Positions 61,920 through 64,000 of a stretch of 64,000 nt of DNA are shown piece by piece. Where the stretch lies: positions 29,307 through 93,306 of the forward strand of contig CALDYR010000016.1 of assembly GCA_937944405.1 (NCBI GenBank), written 5' to 3'. The translations under genes were made by a program, and so were the position numbers. Each line of letters starts with the position of its first letter. The stretch's first letter is position 1. Under the pieces are notes generated by a model. The model saw only the letters and a program-made list of their open reading frames with translations. It was not told the origin of the DNA and made no database searches. The stretch comes from an uncultured Pirellulaceae bacterium. Its GTDB lineage: Bacteria; Planctomycetota; Planctomycetia; Pirellulales; Pirellulaceae.

Positions 61920-62960
61920 ATGTTCACCCGCCAGGTTGTGCATCGTTATGAAGATCCAGTCGATCTTGTTTGGATTGGCGCTGCGGCAGATTTGGAACTG
62001 AAAGTCCATCGCTCGGCCGATGCGTTTGCCGCCTATGACGGCAAAGGAACCTTGACGATCGCCGTCGCTGAAGAGTTCGATGCTGACGATTGCTTGGCAC
62101 AAATGATCTTTCATGAGATTTGCCATTGGTTGGTGGCAGGACGAGAAGCTAGATACCTTGAGGACTGGGGGCTTTCGAACATCGACGATTCCGACTTAGT
62201 TTATGAGTACGCGGCCCACCGTCTACAGGCGGCGCTGTCGCACCCCTATGGATTGCGGGGGTTGATGGCGGTGACCACCGACTGGCGGCCCTATTGGGAT
62301 GCGCTGCCTGAGGATCCGTTAAGAGACGGTGATGATCCAGCGATTGCGATTGCCCAATCGGGGGCGCATTTGGCAAGGCTGAAACCCTTTGGCCCAGTTT
62401 TAAAAAAAGCCCTTGAGGCCACCGCAACGATCGCCGACGCGGTGCGGGGATCGGCCCAACCCACGGTGCTCTGGGAGCTCACGCGGCCACGGCACCGGCT
62501 CGGTGGGCTGGTGGCTCAAGAGGAAGGCTTGCGTTGCGGAGATTGTGCTTGGGCGGCGCAGGGGGGCTCTGGTTTGTTCTGTCGTCAGCATCAATCTTCG
62601 GAAGAACCAACGCCCACCGTCGGCAGCGGCGAACAAGCCTGCGAGCGATGGGAGCGGAAGCTTTCGATCGACGATTGCGGTTGGTGTGGCGCCTGTTGTC
62701 GGCAAGGATTTGATCTTGTGACGGTATCTGCGGATGACCCTTTTTCGAAGTTGCACCCGCAATTGGTACAGTTGCGGGATGACGGCGAGATGTTCTTACC
62801 GCGCCCCGATGGTGCCTGCGTTGCACTTCAAGGAAATGGCGCGGCAGACCTTTTTCGCTGTCGTCATTATGACACCCGTCCCAAGAACTGCGCAGATTTC
62901 GAAGTCGCCGGCGATGCGTGTCTGAGCGCCCGTCAGCGCGTCGGGCTCAGTCGTAGGTAG
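61920..62960 (+). CDS. HExxH-type domain fused to YkgJ-type cysteine cluster
   Basis: A 346-residue cytoplasmic protein from ATG 61920, with AGGA six bases upstream. The N-terminal half carries a metallopeptidase-like zinc motif MIFHEICHWLVAG (H65-E-I-C-H69) with DLVYEYAAHRLQAAL as a possible third-ligand helix. In the middle CGDCAWAAQGGSGLFCRQHQ offers another cysteine/histidine set. The C-terminal half is a YkgJ-type (zinc- or iron-binding) domain: CGWCGACC, then FRCRHYDTRPKNCADFEVAG and C near the end. Such a fusion is unusual. Function unknown; a metal-dependent modification or proteolysis enzyme with a Fe-S-like cluster is an inference. Confidence 0.65.
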   Translation: MFTRQVVHRYEDPVDLVWIGAAADLELKVHRSADAFAAYDGKGTLTIAVAEEFDADDCLAQMIFHEICHWLVAGREARYLEDWGLSNIDDSDLVYEYAAHRLQAALSHPYGLRGLMAVTTDWRPYWDALPEDPLRDGDDPAIAIAQSGAHLARLKPFGPVLKKALEATATIADAVRGSAQPTVLWELTRPRHRLGGLVAQEEGLRCGDCAWAAQGGSGLFCRQHQSSEEPTPTVGSGEQACERWERKLSIDDCGWCGACCRQGFDLVTVSADDPFSKLHPQLVQLRDDGEMFLPRPDGACVALQGNGAADLFRCRHYDTRPKNCADFEVAGDACLSARQRVGLSRR

Positions 62961-63518
62961 CTCCAAGGGCGTTGGTTTGCAAGGCGCGGGCGGTTTGTTT
63001 TTGACGCCGGTTGATTTGACCTGCGTTAGATTGTTTCGAATGGCTGTGTTTTAAAGTTCTTGCTGGAGCTTTGCGGCACCGAGTGCGCCCAAAGTTTGCC
63101 TTTTGCAGTCGATGGAATGGGGGCCGCCCGAATTCCCGTCAACACTGCCAGCGGTAATTCTGGCAAATCCTACTACGATTTCGACGCTGGCATTCTGAAA
63201 GAGCCTGTTTTAGAGACTTTAAAGTTTTATGTTTGCATAGGCTGTGAGGCTGGGGTGGTTTAAAATTTTGTGACGCAAAAACTATTATGCGTTTGTTCGT
63301 TTCTCAGGCGGCGAAATTTTGTTAGCCTGCCTTACCGAGTTTCGACGCCGGGATGTCCCTCAAACACCTCGCCTCAAACGCCTCAGCAGGGCCAATCGCC
63401 CCACAACCGATTGCTGCAACTTTCGAACAACGGTGACCGAAAAATGGCTGCCAGCGTTTGCGTTGGCAGCAAGTCCATTAGACAAATTTTTGTCAAAACA
63501 ATCTCTGAGTAAATCGCA
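62961..63518. other. Intergenic region with repeat copy 2 and a leader hairpin
   Basis: A 558-bp gap. Besides the dispersed repeat (63065-63195) it has a hairpin in the leader of the next gene: GCTGCCA (63447-63453) pairs with TGGCAGC (63464-63470), without a T run. No further gene is visible. Confidence 0.5.
63065..63195 (+). repeat. Dispersed structured repeat, copy 2
   Basis: It aligns with 18658-18790 over about 130 bp. Its head hairpin is stronger than in copy 1: CTTTG-C-GGC pairs with GCC-CAAAG. The shared block encodes, in one frame, PVNTASGNSGKSYYD (copy 1: PVNTASANCGQSRYD). It is better read as DNA/RNA conservation, since the flanking frames diverge. Confidence 0.6.
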
Positions 63519-64000
63519 ATGAATAGTGGAAAGAAAACCCGTGCGTTGCCCGACGGACGTAGTGCATTTTTAATGCTGGCGCTGATCGGATGGGCATTGA
63601 CCTGCGGATTTTGCGGTTCGGTGTTCGCCGGCGGGGGGCCCGAAAATTTGTTTTTGGTGGTCAATGGCGAATCTCGATCTTCGCGCGTGATCGCCAACCA
63701 CTATATCGCGATGCGGAAGATTCCAGCGAGTCACGTGATCTATCTTTCGGGGGTCACCAAGCGCGAGATCATCACGTTGGCTGATTTTCGGAGAGAGATC
63801 CTCGAACCGGTTTTACGGGAGATGGTCGCGCGAAGGATAAACGAAAATATCGACTACATCGTTTACTCGTCCGACTTTCCGACGCGCGTCAACATTGCCG
63901 AACATCAAAAGATTCTTAAAGAAGCCGTTGGGGGGACCTTTCAGTCCAAGATCTACGCACCGATCGCATCGCTGACTTCGATGACCTATTTCGCGACGCA
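63519..64000 (+). CDS. TIGR03790-family protein, 5' part
   Basis: ATG 63519 opens a frame that runs off the window end. The first 160 residues show a signal peptide (FLMLALIGWALTCGFCGSVFA) and then ENLFLVVNGESRSSRVIANH, YIAMRKIPASHVIYLSGVTK and IDYIVYSSDFPTRV, the start of TIGR03790 proteins, a family seen in planctomycetes and acidobacteria. The pattern 'value of an unused surface object with IPA/IPS-N-V and Y-V-L-T/S-x-G-P' is characteristic. Function unknown; it is exported. The frame is continuous to base 64000. Confidence 0.75.
   Translation, partial: MNSGKKTRALPDGRSAFLMLALIGWALTCGFCGSVFAGGGPENLFLVVNGESRSSRVIANHYIAMRKIPASHVIYLSGVTKREIITLADFRREILEPVLREMVARRINENIDYIVYSSDFPTRVNIAEHQKILKEAVGGTFQSKIYAPIASLTSMTYFAT

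Noticed and set aside
63060..63263. Short plus-strand ORF over repeat copy 2
   Set aside because: Copy 1 at 18.7 kb does not keep the frame throughout; the conservation is explained better by a DNA/RNA element.

Overview
The window looks like a chromosomal segment of a planctomycete, most likely of the Pirellulaceae (Rhodopirellula-like). The evidence is the mix of lineage-typical families: a DUF1559 protein with its C-terminal H-x9-DG motif, a PEP-CTERM protein, LEPR-XLL/YEQR-type surface proteins, a TIGR03000 protein, an HTTM-domain pair, a TIGR03790 protein, a lysine-rich histone-H1-like protein, many Ser/Thr kinases and FHA/sigma-54 regulators. Many genes lack a strong Shine-Dalgarno sequence and TTG/GTG starts are common. 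Genes run on both strands in short operons. No rRNA, tRNA, CRISPR or intact insertion sequence was recognised.

Layout. 0-8.2 kb: end of a DUF1559 gene, a PEP-CTERM protein with a clear terminator, a membrane-anchored spermidine-synthase-like protein, a YfhO-like giant membrane protein with a small membrane partner, and two small proteins. 8.4-12.1 kb: cobalamin-dependent methionine synthase (metH). 12.5-15.6 kb: ParA/BY-kinase-like ATPase followed by a GT-C glycosyltransferase. 15.6-16.1 kb: a repeat and the remnant of an ISAs1-type transposase. 16.2-22.1 kb: nucleoside hydrolase, trpD, a 33-residue basic protein, trmB, rpsT, hemD-cmoB. 22.3-26.4 kb: MacA/MacB-like efflux operon (adaptor with EF-hands, ATPase, permease). 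26.5-33.3 kb: secreted hypothetical protein, MFS transporter, secreted four-module cysteine protein, lpxB, site-2 protease. 33.3-34.6 kb: about 1 kb of AT-rich non-coding DNA leading into the H1-like gene. 34.8-40.8 kb: minus-strand run mrp, receiver-like protein, degenerate NtrC-like regulator, accA, Ser/Thr kinase, truA. 41.1-51.3 kb: small protein, HTTM pair, TIGR03000 protein, holA, two NfeD proteins, PhoR-type histidine kinase. 51.3-52.8 kb: decayed gene remnants and repeats. 52.8-61.3 kb: a signalling/surface locus. 61.3-64 kb: inverted repeat, HExxH-YkgJ fusion, a dispersed repeat and the start of a TIGR03790 gene.

Most interesting region. At 52.8-58.8 kb three minus-strand genes with 25-bp gaps encode an FHA-GAF-AAA+-Fis sigma-54 activator, a LEPR-XLL-like membrane protein and a Ser/Thr kinase with a TPR-like tail. 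Divergent from them is a large LEPR-XLL surface protein with two PPC-like domains and a 216-bp in-frame tandem repeat. Its leader holds a good -24/-12 (sigma-54) promoter match at 59145-59160 and a pair of TGCGCA palindromes about 120 bp upstream, as an activator binding site would be. I infer a kinase/FHA-controlled sigma-54 switch for a surface protein. Other notable points are a structured dispersed repeat (18.66, 34.65 and 63.07 kb), many short tandem duplications in intergenic DNA, and an NtrC-like regulator that has lost both its ATPase lysine and the GAFTGA loop.
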